64,000 nucleotides of DNA from Isoetes taiwanensis (GCA_021234155.1 JAJEKV010000022.1:8868934-8932933); one strand, 5' to 3'; positions 21,521 to 38,204 are shown, numbered from the stretch's first letter. Translations and numbers: made by a program. The notes: a model not told the origin generated them from the sequence alone.

Positions 21521-24500
21521 TAGTCACCCAGACAGACCCAATTTGTTCATTACCCACATATGCAGTTTCTCACATATACATTTTCTTGACTGCGTGACAT
21601 TAAATTGTAATTTGAAGCTATGGTGTGCCAGGCTAAATTCTGTTGTTGACCCCATTAAGCTTTTTTACATACGGCGGAGAGTGTAGGAGGGGGAATCTAC
21701 GAGGGAATATATCATACATCAAGGGCTAGCAAAATGCGAAATAGCAAAAATACAATCAAAATGAAGATGCGTAGGGCAAGAGGGAAAAAAAAAGAGAGAG
21801 AGAGAAAAGAGGGAACATTGCACACAGCAATATTTGATTATGTTTGATTATGTTTGTTTACAGACGCAATGTAAAGTGGTTGGGGGCAGGGCCCAACCAA
21901 GCAATGTAGTGTGGTGTGTGGTCACATGTCCAGTTGGATGCTGCCTAGTGGCGTGACGTTAAAATACTATCTATCTATCTATCTCTTTTCTTTTCTTTTT
22001 TTTTTTTTCATTGGACCATTGGGCGTTTTTTAGGGCGTTAATAAAAGGGAAACTTCAGCGAGCAGAACATAGTTGCAATTGTACCGGACCTAGAACTGTA
22101 TCAGACTAGTTGTTGCGCGCACACCTGGGATAGTAATAAAGGAAGGTAGACCAATGTTTGCTGGAGGAGTCAGGCAGACAGAAAATAAGTTGTGACAAGC
22201 TTCTGTGGCAAGGTTTGTAGGTTTTCTGCATGAGAGAGGGTTGTAAATGCCCCTCCAGGTCCGAACCTAGGTACCTGTTGAATTATCCATTATTTGACCG
22301 TATTTAAATTTGAATTTTGGTGCAACTTTCAATTTGTAAAGCTTGGAGACTACAACTTCTATGCCTTTTTTAGCAAGGCTTTGGCTGGATGGAGACAAAC
22401 CATCTGCGCAAGACAAGAAATAAGCTACACAAGCTTCTGTAGCAGAGATATGGGTTTGTACAGGTTTGGAGACATTGGTACAGAGATGGGTTTGTGTGGG
22501 TACAATCCAGCATATTGTATTGAAGAATAGCATCCAAAACTTGCTTTCTTTCTGAGTTTTTTCCTTCTCCACAACGTCAAGTTATAATCCTAACATTTCT
22601 TCATTGAAATGCCTATAACCCTAAAAGTTTTCTCATTCAGCATTGTGCATATAGCAATGGCAGGTGCGTTTCAATCTCCTTGATCAAATATGGTGATGGA
22701 TGGATTTGTATTTGGCTAGAGAATGAACAAAGAGAAAGCATTTTTCATCTTTTATATAGCAGGCATTTCTTGGAGGTCTGGCAAGGCGGTTGCGAACAAC
22801 TCTCTTAAAGTTGATGAGGTCTTGTGGCTGGCCAGAGCGGAATGCACAAAGGAGAAGATTGTGGTATGTGAAAATGGATTTCAAGAGAAGAATGATCTTC
22901 TTTCTGCCCTGGTTATAAAGCCCCAGCTAACATTTCAAATAGGCATATACACAGATAGGCAGAAACTGTATACGTCTATACGTTATACACAGGTAGGCAG
23001 TAACTGTACACGTCTATACATTATATGGACAAAATTTTTTTTGAAGTTTTTAGTTGTTGTGCGATATGGGATTTGCATTTTTTGTTTTCTTATTTTTCAA
23101 CCAAAATAAAACAAGATCTTCCATAACACGCTACAATTAAAAAATTTCAAATTTTGTTTGAAAAAAATAAAAGAAAAAAATAAAGTTTAAATTTTTTATG
23201 GTTTTTTCCTTTTGGATCTTTTTTTTTTTTTTTTTTTTGGTAGCAGGCCTAATATAAATATAATAGCACCTAAAGCTCCAAAATCCAAATGAGAAAAATA
23301 AGTACCTATTTGGCGTGGATCATTTTTAGGCGAATATTCTTTGTATTCTAGGACTTCATGCCAGCCACGTATCATTTCAAACCATCTCCTCTCCTGCTAT
23401 GTAATTGTATATTTGGTTGGTACATAAAGTGGCCCAATTGTAAAACCATATATTTATAGCTTAAGATTTCTATGGTTATGTATAGGTATTGTATAAAAAA
23501 ACTGTAGAAGTCTGAGCTAGAGGTCGAGTTTTGACCCCAGCTGACTTTAAGGTTTTGACCCCAGCTGACTTTAAGGTTTTGAGTGCGGATAGAATAATCT
23601 TAGGTTGAATGGTTTAGGTTTCAGGCTATTTTTGGAAAGACCTAGCGATGGAACAGCTGAGTGGCAATGGCACTGGAGCAATCGAGTGGTTATGTCTTTT
23701 TTTTGTATGCTAGTTGCAGGCGATGGAACAGAATGGCAATGACACTGGAGCAATCGAGTGGCTATGTCTTTTTTCTGTACTCTAGTTGCAGTGGAAATCT
23801 GAAAACAAGTGCCTATGTGTAATCACCTTCATTCAAGCTTCATTTTGCTGCAAAAAAGTCTAGAAAGACATTTCTTAAGCCAATTCTCAAAGTCTAGAAG
23901 CCGTTTGTTAACCCAATTTCAAAACGAGGAGAAAGTTGTCTAAGGAGCGGGATTTGGTATTTTTTTTGGGTGCTTTGACGCTTTGGACGAAGGGCCGAAT
24001 GGCCCAAAGGGCGGTTTGTTATTTTTTTTTCTCTGTTTTCTGTTCAGTTCAAGATGTTCCAGCTAAATTCCAACTACTCGATTGCTTTGGTGTTTCGGCT
24101 TCTCCCACAAACAACACTGCATTATCCAGATGGCAGATTATCTAGCAAAGAAAGAGCACGTCCTGGGGGATCTTGCCCAGGCAAAAAATTTAAGATTTCT
24201 AAGCTACGCCAGGAATTTTGAGCCATTTTCTCTGTTCTGTGCGATTTCTTGTGTTTGTTCAAGCTTTCTGGAGGGTCCAACCCCATTGGCTTGAAAATGT
24301 GAGTTTGAATAGGTTTCTTCTTGTTGTATTTGCTTCAGCAAGGTATTTGTTTGGCAGCAGATGATTGACTGCATCATTGACGCGAGGTACCATCATCCCA
24401 AATCATATGATGACGTGGAAATGGCAGTTTGACCCCATCAAGGGGTCAAGCAACAGCCAGGGTAGTTCCATTTGGAATTATTCATGGAATATTCTTTGAT

Positions 24501-24620
24501 CAATGGCTAAAAAGCAATGACAATCATTTATAAGCGACATATGCGTTTTAAACGGGCATTATACCTCATTCTAGACATTCATATTAGCAGTTCAAACATT
24601 AAGGAAGCTGCTTCCAATCA
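21521..24620. other. intergenic with several tandem duplications
   Basis: Holds a (CTAT)n run near 21970, a 20-base T run near 23218, a 42-bp tandem copy at about 22947-23027 (CAGATAGGCAGAAACTGTA), a 24-bp copy at 23530-23577 (TTTTGACCCCAGCTGACTTT) and a 73-bp copy at 23647-23790 (GGCACTGGAGCAATCGAGTG). A hairpin TTGACCCC-ATCAA-GGGGTCAA lies near 24432. The open frames at 22267-22572 and 22723-23109 show no recognisable protein. Confidence 0.5.
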
Positions 24621-24623
24621 TGC

Positions 24624-27838
<3,215 letters not shown>

Positions 27839-30180
27839 ATCTGGCCTACACTTAGGGTTTTGGGAGAAGCATTATTACCTACTTAGGGTCAAAGATGCTT
27901 TCAGTTTCAGTTTCTCTTCACAACTCTCCTTTAAATGAATTAAAGTAACCCCTTCTCAAAGAGATTGCCCTTGTTAAGGGGTTTGGGTATCTTTCAGCAT
28001 ATTATAGGCATATCTCATGATCTGGCAGTTATTACTAGGGGAGGGATCTCCATAATTCGTGCATCTGCCCATCTACCGCCCAGGAAAACTGCTCATGATC
28101 CGCTCACCTCAGGCTCAAGGGTCGAAATTAGGGGGGTTCCTCCCCAGAATATCCGATTAAAGTTGGAAATATCCGATTTGCTAAAGTAGATGCAGGCAAA
28201 TTTCTGGTCGAAATTTCATAAAAATAGTGTTAAATCTGGTAAGTTAGAGGTATTTTTCTCAAAAATCTGGTAAGCATAAATAAAAGGCGGCATTTTTGCT
28301 GGTTAGTGCAAAATCTAAATTTGAGGCCTGCTCAGGCTATGATTTGCTCACTGGAGCCCATGATCCGCTCATCAAACCCTGATCCGCTCATCAAACCCTC
28401 CTTGAATCGTAAGTCCGAAACTGTTTTTCAACGCAAAAATAGAGGGCACGATATATGGGCACCTGATGCACGAAGATGGAGTGCAGACCCTCTTTGCTTT
28501 GAATTGCTGTAACTTTTCCGCCTGACCATATTTTTGCTTGAATTTTAGACCTTCGGATTCGCTACGTTGCAAGCTGTCCAAAGAGCCTTTCTTTGTTGAA
28601 TTTTGATGCGTGTAGCTCCAAATGGCAAGGATTCTCGCACCTTTGTATGTGCACTTTATGGAGAACACCCCTCCCCTCCCCCCAAGTGATCATTTTGTGG
28701 TAAACAACTTTTTTGTATTTTCTCGTATGAATATGCTCTAAGGACGCCAGTTTTTTTTTCCCGACGATTGAAAACTCATTTTGCCCAAAAACTTTTTGCC
28801 TTAGACAATTGGTTTTTTATGCAGAGTGTTTTCTTTTTTAAGAACGGGGCTAGACTTTTTTTAGAATCGATTCTCAGATATGAAGTTTCACGAGCTTTTT
28901 CTAGAATCGGTTATCTCTATTTCAGGGGTAAACAATAAACATACTCTGGCTATTCTATTCTAACGTTGTAGGTGTTCGTGGCAAGGGAACACTCTGCACC
29001 AAAATGCGGGAAGAACACAAATAATCTATAAGCTCAGCTGCCGGAGTTACTAGATTTTGCTGACTTACTACTCCTGAAAGTGGCGTAGGAGGGAGTATAA
29101 CATGTTTGTGTACTAAGCTTCAGTATACTGTACCTTATAAGGACTAGAGATCAAGTATCAATAGCAGAAGACGATTCCCTTAAGATAGAAAGTCAAGAAG
29201 TTAGCTCTCAAAGGCAATAAGTTTCTTAGCATCTTTTATTATCTTAAAACTGAGCTCTTATATTAGAGCTTGTTACACTAACGGACTGTGAGTTTAAAGC
29301 TTTTTCAGCACAAACTAGAAGGTTGTTTCAGGAAATACAGAATAGGAGTATATAATCTAAGGAAAGAACATGGGTACTCCATTAACCGTAAAGTCAGGGT
29401 GCCCTTGATTCAGCCAGCGCGGTCAATGGTGCCCTGCCACGTGGCAACAATTCTTTTCCTGAATGTTGTACTTCGTGTTGATTTTAGTGGCTATTTATCG
29501 CAAAATTGCTATATTTTTGGATTTTTGAAAAAATTGCCATTATGTTTAGTAGGTTTCCTTCAGTAAAATAATGAGATTAATTCATCAAATTTTTCTAGAA
29601 AAGCCTTCCATCTTCTACCACATTCGCCAACTATATGAACTTAGTGAAGGAGCTTTTTCGCCTCTCTATCAATAATTCCAATTCTTAAATCTCACACAGA
29701 TCGCCTACTTAGAAACCATAGAGTTACCAATTCCATATAGCCCGGGAGTATAGAGGGAAGGTTTTGAATTTTATTTGTGCCATATAAATGCTTTAAATAT
29801 CTATAGAATGTGATAAAGCTAATGATGTCTTTACAATGGGATACAATCATATTTAAAAATACTATTCTTAGATACAATCACTAAAACAAAATAGGAGCTT
29901 ACAATTAGTTAGTGGCACTTATGTGTATCATTATGTTGGAGTCATGACAACAATGTTATGGTAGGAGTTTAGGCATTGTTATATAAGTACTACACAAATA
30001 CGTTAGTGATTAACATTTATCGCCACATATCTTATCTCTAATATATAATTGTAATATGGAAGGTAAGGGGCCAGCTTAGGCGCTGGTGCCTTTAATGGAA
30101 ATTTATAATAAGAATAGTCCACGTGTCTACATAAAAAAATTTTGGAAGATAGTAGTTTCTTCTGGAAGTTTCGAGTATGG
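27839..30180. other. intergenic upstream of BUD32
   Basis: Contains the presumed BUD32 promoter, without a clear TATA box. TGATCCGCTCATCAAACCC is tandemly doubled at about 28360-28400, and CTCATGATCCGCTCACCTCA occurs near 28092. The rest is AT-rich with no recognisable gene. Confidence 0.4.
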
Positions 30181-30224
30181 ACCTGAAGCTTTCGCATAAC
30201 TTTCTAGAAGTTTCCACGCTATTC

Positions 30225-30750
30225 GTTCAAGCATATATTTAAAGGGCAAGGGTCAGGATATGCTTCGATTAATGCAAGAAGATGCCAAGAATTCTGAAGA
30301 GGTTGCGGAAAGGAGGGCAGAGCCAGATCAATATCACTGAAGGAGCCGATTGCAGAGCGTGGCTTTCATGGTATCCAATCTGGAGAACTTCTACGGCTTT
30401 TTTGGATCACGGCAGACAGATCCGAAGTTTGGCAATACAACCTGGGTTCAAGAAAGGTAAACCCGTTTTCTTTATTTGTTCGACCACATCCGTGCCTGTT
30501 GCATGAGAATTTGCTCAACTGTTGGCAACGATTCTCTAATTGATGTTTGTTTGTATCGACCCAACAATAACGCTGCAGGAACAGGTCGGAAAAAGGAGTG
30601 TAGAAGCAGGCAGTGAACGAGATCTGTTTTGCATCGATCATGGTGGTAATTTGATTGGCGTTGTTACTGGGGAGGCTAATAAGCGGAAGATAAAGAATCA
30701 GACAGGTAATAAACAGGGAGGAAGAAATACAGGCTCAAGGATTTGGTAAT
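30225..30750 (+). other. possible small spliced transcription unit, unrecognised
   Basis: An ATATATTTAAAG TATA-like motif near 30231 precedes short open frames (MLRLMQEDAKNSEEVAERRA near 30260, and a 74-codon frame from 30282). A GTAAAC donor near 30457 and a CTGCAG acceptor near 30579 border a plausible second exon (SVEAGSERDLFCIDHGGNLI, GVVTGEANKRKIKNQT) ending at a GTAATA donor near 30706. The reading phases of the two exons do not agree without a break. Gene status is doubtful and no function is assigned. Confidence 0.22.
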
Positions 30751-31091
30751 TTCTTCCCATACGTAAGATTCCATTACAAATAAACATATTCAGCTCTTTG
30801 CAATTCCTTCAAATTCTAAACCAGTATTAGTTTAATCTATCGAACAAAAGGAAGAACGGTCTCAATCATCTCCACTTTATTAAAGGTTTGCCTGCAAAAA
30901 TTTTTTTTCAAGGACCTTCACGCTTTTCAAGCCACGAAGATGATGTTGTACCATAAGAACATTTGTAAAACAAGGGATTCATAGCTTCAATTTGAGAAAG
31001 TAATTCATAAGAAGCTCTGATACTGTAATGGCATCTATACACAATTCCAGACATTTTTATGAAATCATCTTCAAGAGCAAATTGTTGTCTT

Positions 31092-31165
31092 CAGTGATGG
31101 CATAGTTGGTAAGGCGTGAATAGATCAAAACCCGTTTGTGGAGAGACTTCAATCTCCAAGTTTTC
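31092..31165 (+). repeat. tRNA-derived SINE-like segment
   Basis: GATGGCATAGTTGGTAAGGC matches a pol III A box (TGGCATAGTTGG). About 40 bases downstream GAGACTTCAATCTCC resembles a B box. The cloverleaf does not close, so it is not a tRNA gene. The usual poly(A) or short-repeat tail is not obvious. Confidence 0.35.
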
Positions 31166-32334
31166 TGGCTGCATCTTCTCAGACTTAAATTCTGCGTCAG
31201 AATTCGCCTTCAAATCCTCTTGGAGACAAATGAAAAAGGCAAATTGGCCTCATAATCAAAACCCATATTAAGTTATATCCCTTTCCGATTATCCACACTT
31301 CACAGACAGACAGACGATGCCTTAAACAGGAACAAACACAATGAAGAAACCAAGTGTCGCCTCCGCGTCCGCTGAACTCCCACACCGCCACTTGAGCTCG
31401 ACCACCTATAACCGTACACTCATACATAACCGTACTTGAACTCTCCTCCATAACCGTACACTCATACATTCATTTTGCATTTCCCTGCATAAACATACTT
31501 ATTGCTTTCCTTCTCTCCTCTCTAGCCTATAAACTCAATGTTTAGCTTGCACTACATCAATCCGACCAAAACATATGGTACTAGGCTTGCACTTCATGCA
31601 ACAAAAAGACAACAAGAAATTGCTCGCATTTCTGGTGCAAGGCATGCCACATGAACACTCAGACATCTAAAAGGTACACATTACTAAATAAAATCATTGC
31701 ATGCATTTGCTAATACTACTTGACACCATTTCTTTCGCTACAATATTCTCAGACACGTTGTCCAAGCAAAATTAACAGACTCAACTGGAAAGGCCTGGGC
31801 TTCCTTTTTCAAAGAACAAGCAGAACAAATATTTGGCCACACTACTGACCAACTGTCTATCCTTCAAAGCTGACTAATTCCCTATCATCCAAAGCACAGA
31901 CAGAGACCATTGTGGATTCTTCAGGTGTTTCATATGATCATCGCACAAACTGAGTACGTGAATAAAAAAAAAGCAAAAGATCGTAATTCAAGGAACCAAT
32001 CCGATGAGATTGGTCAACTGAATGCAAAACCTTTCTGGACAAAATAATCAGCTTAAAATCATCATAAACTGTTGCTACGCATGTACATCAACTACTTTTC
32101 TATTATAAATATTATACTCACATAATTACTGCCTATTCCAAACAATATAGCGGCGGCGACTGCCGCCGCAACAAATTCTTGTATATTATAATGTTATAGC
32201 ATGTGTCTTCAATGGAGCCCTAGATTGGACGATCAAGGATTTGATTGACCAACGGTGGAGATGATGTGTCGTGTCTTCAACTAAAGTTTCATCTTGACCA
32301 TGGCTCCAATATGATTCACTCAATCCGACAGTCG
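31166..32334. other. intergenic, no gene
   Basis: Includes a tandemly repeated ATAACCGTACACTCATACAT near 31410-31470 (second unit spaced by about 37 bases) and AT-rich DNA. No motif-bearing frame. Confidence 0.4.
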
Positions 32335-34275
32335 AACGATGAAAGGGAAAAGGGAAAAAGGAAAAGGGGAAGGGAAAAAGAGAGAAGGAAAAGGAAAAGG
32401 AAAAATGAGAGAGAAAGGACAAAAGGAAAAAAGGAAAAGGGAAAAGAAGAAATAAGAATATGAAAAAATAAAAAATGGGAAAGGAAAAATAGAAAACAAA
32501 AAAGGGGAAGAAGGAAAAGGAACAAAAAAAAGGGTAAGGAAGGGGAAAACAAAAAGAGAATGAGAAAAGGGAAAAAGGGAAGATAAAATGATCGATGGCC
32601 AAAATTCACTCAATCCGATAGTCAAAAAGGGAAATGGGAAAAGGAAAAGGGGAAGGGAAAAAAGGAAGAGGGAAATAAAGATAAAGGGAAATAAAAACAA
32701 GAAAAAAAATGGAAAAGGAAAAAAAGAAAAGGAAAGAGGGAAAAGGAAAAAAAAGAAGGAAAGAAGGAAAAAGGTAAAAGGGTAAAAGTGAAAAAGAAAT
32801 GAAGTGAAAAGAAGTAAAGGAAAAAAAAATAAAAACTAGGAAGGACGAAAAAGGAATTAGAAAGGATGAAAAAGGAAAGATGGGAAAAAGGAAAGGAAAA
32901 GGAAATAGAAAAGGGACAGATAAGGAGAGGTAAAAGGGCACCGGGAAAAGGGTAAGAAAGTAAGGTGGGAAAAGGAGAAAACGTTAAGAGAAAATAAGAA
33001 AAGGTGGGAAGAAGGGGACAAACAAAGCGCATGGGAAAAGTGAAATGGAAAGGAAAAAGAAAAAGAGAGGGAGGAAAGGGGCAAAAGAGAATCTGGGAAA
33101 AGGGCACGAGGAAAAGGCTAAAAGGGAAAGGGCGTGGAAAAAACGGGAAGAGCGAAAGCTTGAAGAAAGAGGAAAAGGGAAGCAAAAAGAGCATCTAGAA
33201 AAAGGGTGAGGAAAAAGATGGAACAGAAAAGAAGGAAGAGGAAAAGGGCATGAGACAAAAGGGAGGAAGAAAAGGGTGAGTAAAGGGGAAAAATAAAGGG
33301 AAAAAGAGCATGGAAAAGGGAAAAGTAACAAGAAAACAGGAAAAGAGAAATTGGAAAGGTAAAAAGGGGGAGGAGGATGGGGAAAGAAGGCAAAGAGGCA
33401 CATAAAAAAAGAGAAAAGGGAATAGAAAGAGGCATATGAAAAGGGAAAGGGAAAGCGAAAGGGAAAATGAAAAGGAAGCGGGAAGAGAAAGAAAAGGGAA
33501 AAAGGGCACGGGGAAAAGCAAAAGGGTGGGGAAAGGATGAAAAGGGAATGTAAAGTGGAAAGGACAAGGGAAGCAGAAAAGGGAATGTAAAGTTGAAAAA
33601 GGGCACGAAGAAAAGGGGAGAGGGAAATGGTAAAAGAGATGGGAAAAAAGGGCACGTGATCAAGAGGAAAAGGGTGGGGAAAGGAAGAAAATGGGCACAT
33701 AAAAAGGTGAGCAAAAGAGAACAAAAAAAAAATGCATGGGAAACGAGAAAGAGAAAAAGAATAGGAAAAGGAAAATGAAGGGAAAAAACAAAGGAATAGA
33801 AAGAGCTGTCGAAAGATAAAAAAGAAAGGAAAAAAGCCCATCAGAAAAAAAAAGAGAAAGGGAAAAAGGGGAAGGGGAAAGGGAAGGTAAAGGGGGGTAA
33901 AAGCATGTTAGGGTGTACCACTTTTGGAACCTGCAAAAGTACATACAGTAGGTACTTCAGAACTGGGTACTTTCTCATTTTTATTTTCATTAAAACTAGT
34001 ACAAAAGTCCAAAATAAAAGTCAAGGACGCATTAATATTCAAAGTTAAGATAAAGATAATGCTACCGGAGACCAAAATATATATAAAAGTTCTACAATGT
34101 ACCTTTTATTGAGATATTACACAGGTACCCAGTACCCAGTCCTGGGTACCTTTTTAGGTACTTTTTTAGTCACTAAATAATACTTTTTAAGGGACACCCT
34201 AACATGCTTTTACCCAGGGGTAAAGGGAGGGACAAGGGATTAAAAAAAGAAAAAAAGAGAGAATGAAAAAATGGT
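32335..34275 (+). repeat. 1.9-kb polypurine block (GGGAAAAGG-like)
   Basis: Almost entirely A and G on this strand, as irregular GGAAAAGG and GGGAAAAAGG units, interrupted at 33895-34215 by a foldback element. A CACTCAATCCGACAGTC-like segment appears at about 32317 and again at about 32608, so part of the tract arose by segment duplication. The long Phe/Ser/Leu/Pro frames on the opposite strand result from the absence of stop codons in pyrimidine runs and are not genes. Confidence 0.92.
33895..34215. mobile_element. 321-bp foldback element in the purine tract
   Basis: The ends GGGTAAAAGCATGTTAGGGT and their inverted copy match over 21 bases, with one near-match further in (GTACC/GTCC). The interior is non-coding and holds repeated GGTAC(C) words (GGTACCCAGTACCCAG). 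Purine-rich DNA continues on both sides, so insertion into the tract is clear. Confidence 0.75.
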
Positions 34276-34279
34276 AGAA

Positions 34280-34672
34280 TGAATAGGTTTTTGTCCGCAC
34301 AGATTCCTAATTTATGCCAGCAACGCTGGGCACCATTAATAGTAATTCTTAAATGAATTGCTTTCCAAAAAAGTTAAAGAATATAAAATTATCGCCAAAA
34401 AGTGATATCCAGATTACGATATAGTACCACTAAAATCATAACTGGTTGGACTAACATTTTGACCAGCATTCTACATGACATTCTTGCAAGCCCAGATGAC
34501 ATTCTTGAAAATAGTCGTTAGATGCTTGACACGTGGCGTGAATCAACGGCCCCCTTGACTTCACGTTGCAAGCGCATCGGCACTTCTCCCATGCCGTAAT
34601 TCAAGGCGCAGAGCCTTTCTTATATACAGTATGGCTACTTGAAAGCCTGTCTGGAGGGTAGCGAGTCCAGCT
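34280..34672. other. intergenic before the second LTR
   Basis: A TCTTATATACAG TATA-like motif lies near 34617. No gene is recognised. Confidence 0.35.
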
Positions 34673-35960
34673 TGGGTGACGTTCCACATATTTATACGCC
34701 TTTTTGAGTATAAATACATGACACGTCACTATGAATAATTAATGGCACATTAATTATTCATAAGCTAAGGTTAGCTATGATAATCATTAATTATTAATGT
34801 GGAAACCTAACCCCAAACCCTAATTCGAATTTAGGGCTTAACCTAATATTAAAAGGAGTTAAAATATTAAATTAGTTAATATTAGCCAATTTGGAGTTGC
34901 CACTGGCCCAAATCGATTGGGCAAGGAAGAGTTGCTAACTTGGGACCCAAATTGGGGTTTTATACCCCCGTTTGCCCCAATTCGAATTGGGGGAGGTTGG
35001 TGGAGGAGGAGCTGTTGTTCCACCCTGTTCCAGCCAGAAGGGTGGAGAACCAGAGAGATAGTGGATCTAGCTATGATCCCGGTTAGTACGTAGATACCTT
35101 GGATTCCTAGATAGTCATTGGACTAACTCTTGTATGCTCAGAAGGTAGCTAGGATTAACCCTTGTATGAATAGATGTATAGTTAATCTCTATTTTATGTT
35201 CTATCCGAAGCTATGGATGGATGAATGTATAAAGATAGCTTTCTTTCTGTTCCTCCTGTGTTGTATGGGTCATCTAGAAGTAGAGATGTTCCTAGATAGA
35301 ACCCTTAAAACCCAGTAAATGCGGCCTGTGCACAAGAGCCAACCTGGCTGTGGAAGCTATGATGTGGTTCAGCACCAGACAACGCGCATGATGGTGAATC
35401 GGGGGTGGGGTCTTGCCTAGCGCGGCTACATGACTCCTATAGTATGCTAGGCTTATAGCCGGTCACTGTGTGTGGGCCGGGTATGGGTCTGACACTCTCT
35501 GGGCCGGAGGGATGTGCCTATATGGACACCCTGGACTCGAACAGGCTGGTGAGCCGGCCTTTAGATTTAGAGGAGTAAGTCGGGTACAGATGCGGGGGTC
35601 ACTGAGGGGGCACGTGTTCTCTAGTACACCCAGGGATCCGTCATGCTCAGGAAGGAGATGCCTCTCTGACCTGCCTCATTGGACCATGGAGATATAACCC
35701 GGAGTAGTCCCGTAAGGTGATTCCTTGGGATTGCGTCCCTGGAGGGCTACAAGCACGTCATAGCATGATTCAGCCTATCTGCAAAGTGTGCACAGGAGGG
35801 ACGGATGGAGTGGATTACCCTAGCCATTGTCTTATGCCAGTCAACGCCATGTTATACCTCTGTCTGCTTTTATCTTGAGGCCCTGACCATCAGTCGCCCC
35901 TATGGGGTCTGAGCCCGGGGTAGAGCCCTTAGTTATGGTGTATTTCCTTTGTTGTAGTAA
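34673..35960 (+). repeat. truncated LTR related to the 7.2-kb LTR
   Basis: Begins with a GTGACG...CGTCAC palindrome of the same 54-bp length (34676-34729). It then follows the 7226-8846 LTR in order: GTAGATACC-type spacer, AGATGTTCCTAGATAGAACC, GCGGCCTGTGCACAAGAGCC, GCTATGATGTGG, GCTAGGCTTATAGCCGG, GGGTCTGACAC and the GACGGATGGAGTGG block. Similarity fades after about 35960, so the 3' end is lost. No internal region is attached, so it is a decayed solo or truncated LTR. Confidence 0.7.
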
Positions 35961-37600
35961 TGTTCTTAAGAAGGCTTCTAGGAAACACAATAATCATGCC
36001 AATTTATGTGTGCCGTGCTTTAGGTAGCTCAATGCCACGAACAGACTGGATACAAAGCCAATACAAATACGCTAGAGTACCCAGCACTCGCTTCCACAAT
36101 CTCGACAATACCACATGAAAGCATTTGTAATGCAAGAATAAGAAGTCAAGATTTGGCACTGCAATGAAATATTACTATTACCTTGGTGCTTCTAACTGAG
36201 ACACATTCACGAGTAATCATTTACACAGAACCGTCATTCATCTCCATAAAGACACCACAACTTGGAAGCCGGCAGAAAAAATGGCAAGTCGATCTTTGGC
36301 GACCCTTATTCTATAACTAACTATCTATGCATATGTTCTCAGCATTAATTTCCTGTCTTACCTCTCTTACTTGCATCACCGACACATGCAATGCATCGCC
36401 AACACATATAAGTAAGATCCACAGGGAGGAGAACTATAACTAAGTATCTATAACCTTTAACGGCTGCAAATAGTATTTGGGCTGCGATATGTCTGTTTGC
36501 ATCGATGGTTTTCCTTGCCTAACAGTCTATATAAAGGAACTAGCTATATGCTTGGAGATGAATCTCCTCATGGGCCTGCCTAAAAGTCAAACCCTCACGA
36601 TTTAGAAGCAAATTTGTACATTTAGGCCACTCCAAGCACAAACATAGCCTGGCATGTTACTTGAAGTTCTTCACAGCTTTCCCTAGCCAGGCCATGTAGT
36701 CCATAGATAAGTGCTTAAACTGTAAGCTCTCTAAAATAAACAAAAATAGATTAATATGGTAATATGGCATACCTTGCACGTGCAAAGCTCGCTTTCACCA
36801 ACCGAGAGCATCCGTTTGAAAGCTCAAGGGAAGATCTAAAAATAATACTAGGTACACAATTTTCAAATTCCTAGTCTAAATATGTCAAATATAACAAAGT
36901 GCATTTGTTGCTCTCCGATCTTCAAAGAGAATAGTCACAGGGCCGTAACTTCAACAAGAGAGCTCCACTTCTTAAGCATGAGCATGCATTGGAAAGCTTA
37001 GAGAACAACCTATAAAAACTGCTAGGTACATGATTTCCAAATTCATAGCACAAATGGGTGAAATAAATCAAAGTACATGAGCCACATAAATGAGCTGGTC
37101 CAAAACGCTCGGTATACAGGATGTCCTCTCAAAACTAACCTCCAGATGTGGATTCATTATGGGCTTCTAAATAGCAAGAAAAATGGCTGCACTTACTGCT
37201 ATTACCATATCAAGCTGCAGAATTTGCAAAACAGGTTCTGTGAAAGCATTTTGAATAAATTCAAAGACCACAGACCACAACGAAGTTCATGAGAAGTTCT
37301 TCAAACCAAAAGGGCAGATTTCAACATTCCAAACGCAAGGAACTTTCAAAGTTGCAAAAGCTTCCGAATAGGTTGGAGCTATAGAAGAAGTTATTCACAA
37401 TGGTTCTAGATTTATGGCACTGCAAAAAATGATTGCTATTATACCTTCATTCACACACTCAGTATTTGCTTGCCAGTTACTCGGTTCGAGCATCCTGGAT
37501 CCAGAAAGCAGGTGACCGAGAGTTTACAGCGAATAGTAGGTTTCGAGCAGTCATCAGCATATCCTAGGTATATTCTAGCATATACCTAGGATATGCCATA
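35961..37600. other. intergenic with a diverged tandem duplication
   Basis: About 100 bases at 36805-36905 and 36983-37080 align loosely (TTGAAAGCTCAAGGGAAGAT against TTGGAAAGCTTAGAGAACAA, then CTAGGTACA). A 71-codon frame at 37077-37292 has no recognisable motif. CATATCCTAGGTATATTC and its inverted copy form a hairpin near 37557-37597. Confidence 0.4.
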
Positions 37601-37624
37601 AACCCACATAAACAAGGGTTTGCC

Positions 37625-37903
37625 CCCCTGGGGGCAACCCAAAAAGAGAAATAAAGAAGCTTATATTATTTTAAGGTCTTACATTATTTTATTGCTTAAT
37701 CTTTTTAAGGGCTTGTTAGTTTTAAACCTTAAGGACTTTTTTGGTGTACTTTCTTAAGCCTCATTATTTCGAAACCCACAAACGTGAAGGCAGCTAGGAG
37801 TTTTTTTTTTTGTCTGGCTTTAAAAATCTGTATACGATGGGTGTTTTTTGCTACCCTACGAACGTAGATGGCATATTCCCTTTATAAAGTGCATCCCCTG
37901 GGG
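37625..37903. mobile_element. foldback element, family A copy 2 (~280 bp)
   Basis: The right end, read inverted (CCCCAGGGGATGCAC, then GAATATGCCATCTACGTTCG and AAAAAACACCCATCGTATAC), aligns with the right end of the 21271-21520 copy. The left end is CCCCCTGGGGGCAACCC. Non-coding. Confidence 0.55.
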
Positions 37904-38204
37904 AACTGAGTTCTTTATATTTCATCTATCTCAATACCAGATAAGTTTAACATGATTGTAATCTAATTGACATGATCGACAAATCAAGAAAAGCGATGAT
38001 TGCTAGTTCAGAAAAGGCTACTTCAAGGCCTTAAAAGTGCAAGCTTTTCAATGATGTTTGTTTTCGTGGTTATAAGAAGTAGGTGAATACAAGTCTCACC
38101 ATATATAGCATGTGCTAAGAATGAAGTCAGTGAGACTGAGTCTCTTATTTTGTGTAATAAATCATCATGTCATAAGGCTGCTAATGTGGTATGACATTAA
38201 AACT

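Noticed and set aside
22723-23109. 128-codon forward frame as a gene
   Set aside because: It includes a recent 42-bp tandem duplication and low-complexity ends; no motif or splice context.
31092-31165. Functional tRNA gene
   Set aside because: A- and B-box-like words occur but the stems do not pair; kept only as a SINE-like segment.
32984-33841. 285-codon Phe/Ser/Leu/Pro-rich open frame on the reverse strand
   Set aside because: It lies wholly in the polypurine tract; stop codons are rare in pyrimidine-only sequence and no real protein motif is present.
37480-37520. GGTTCGAGCATCC as a tRNA B box
   Set aside because: No A box or acceptor stem at the right distance.
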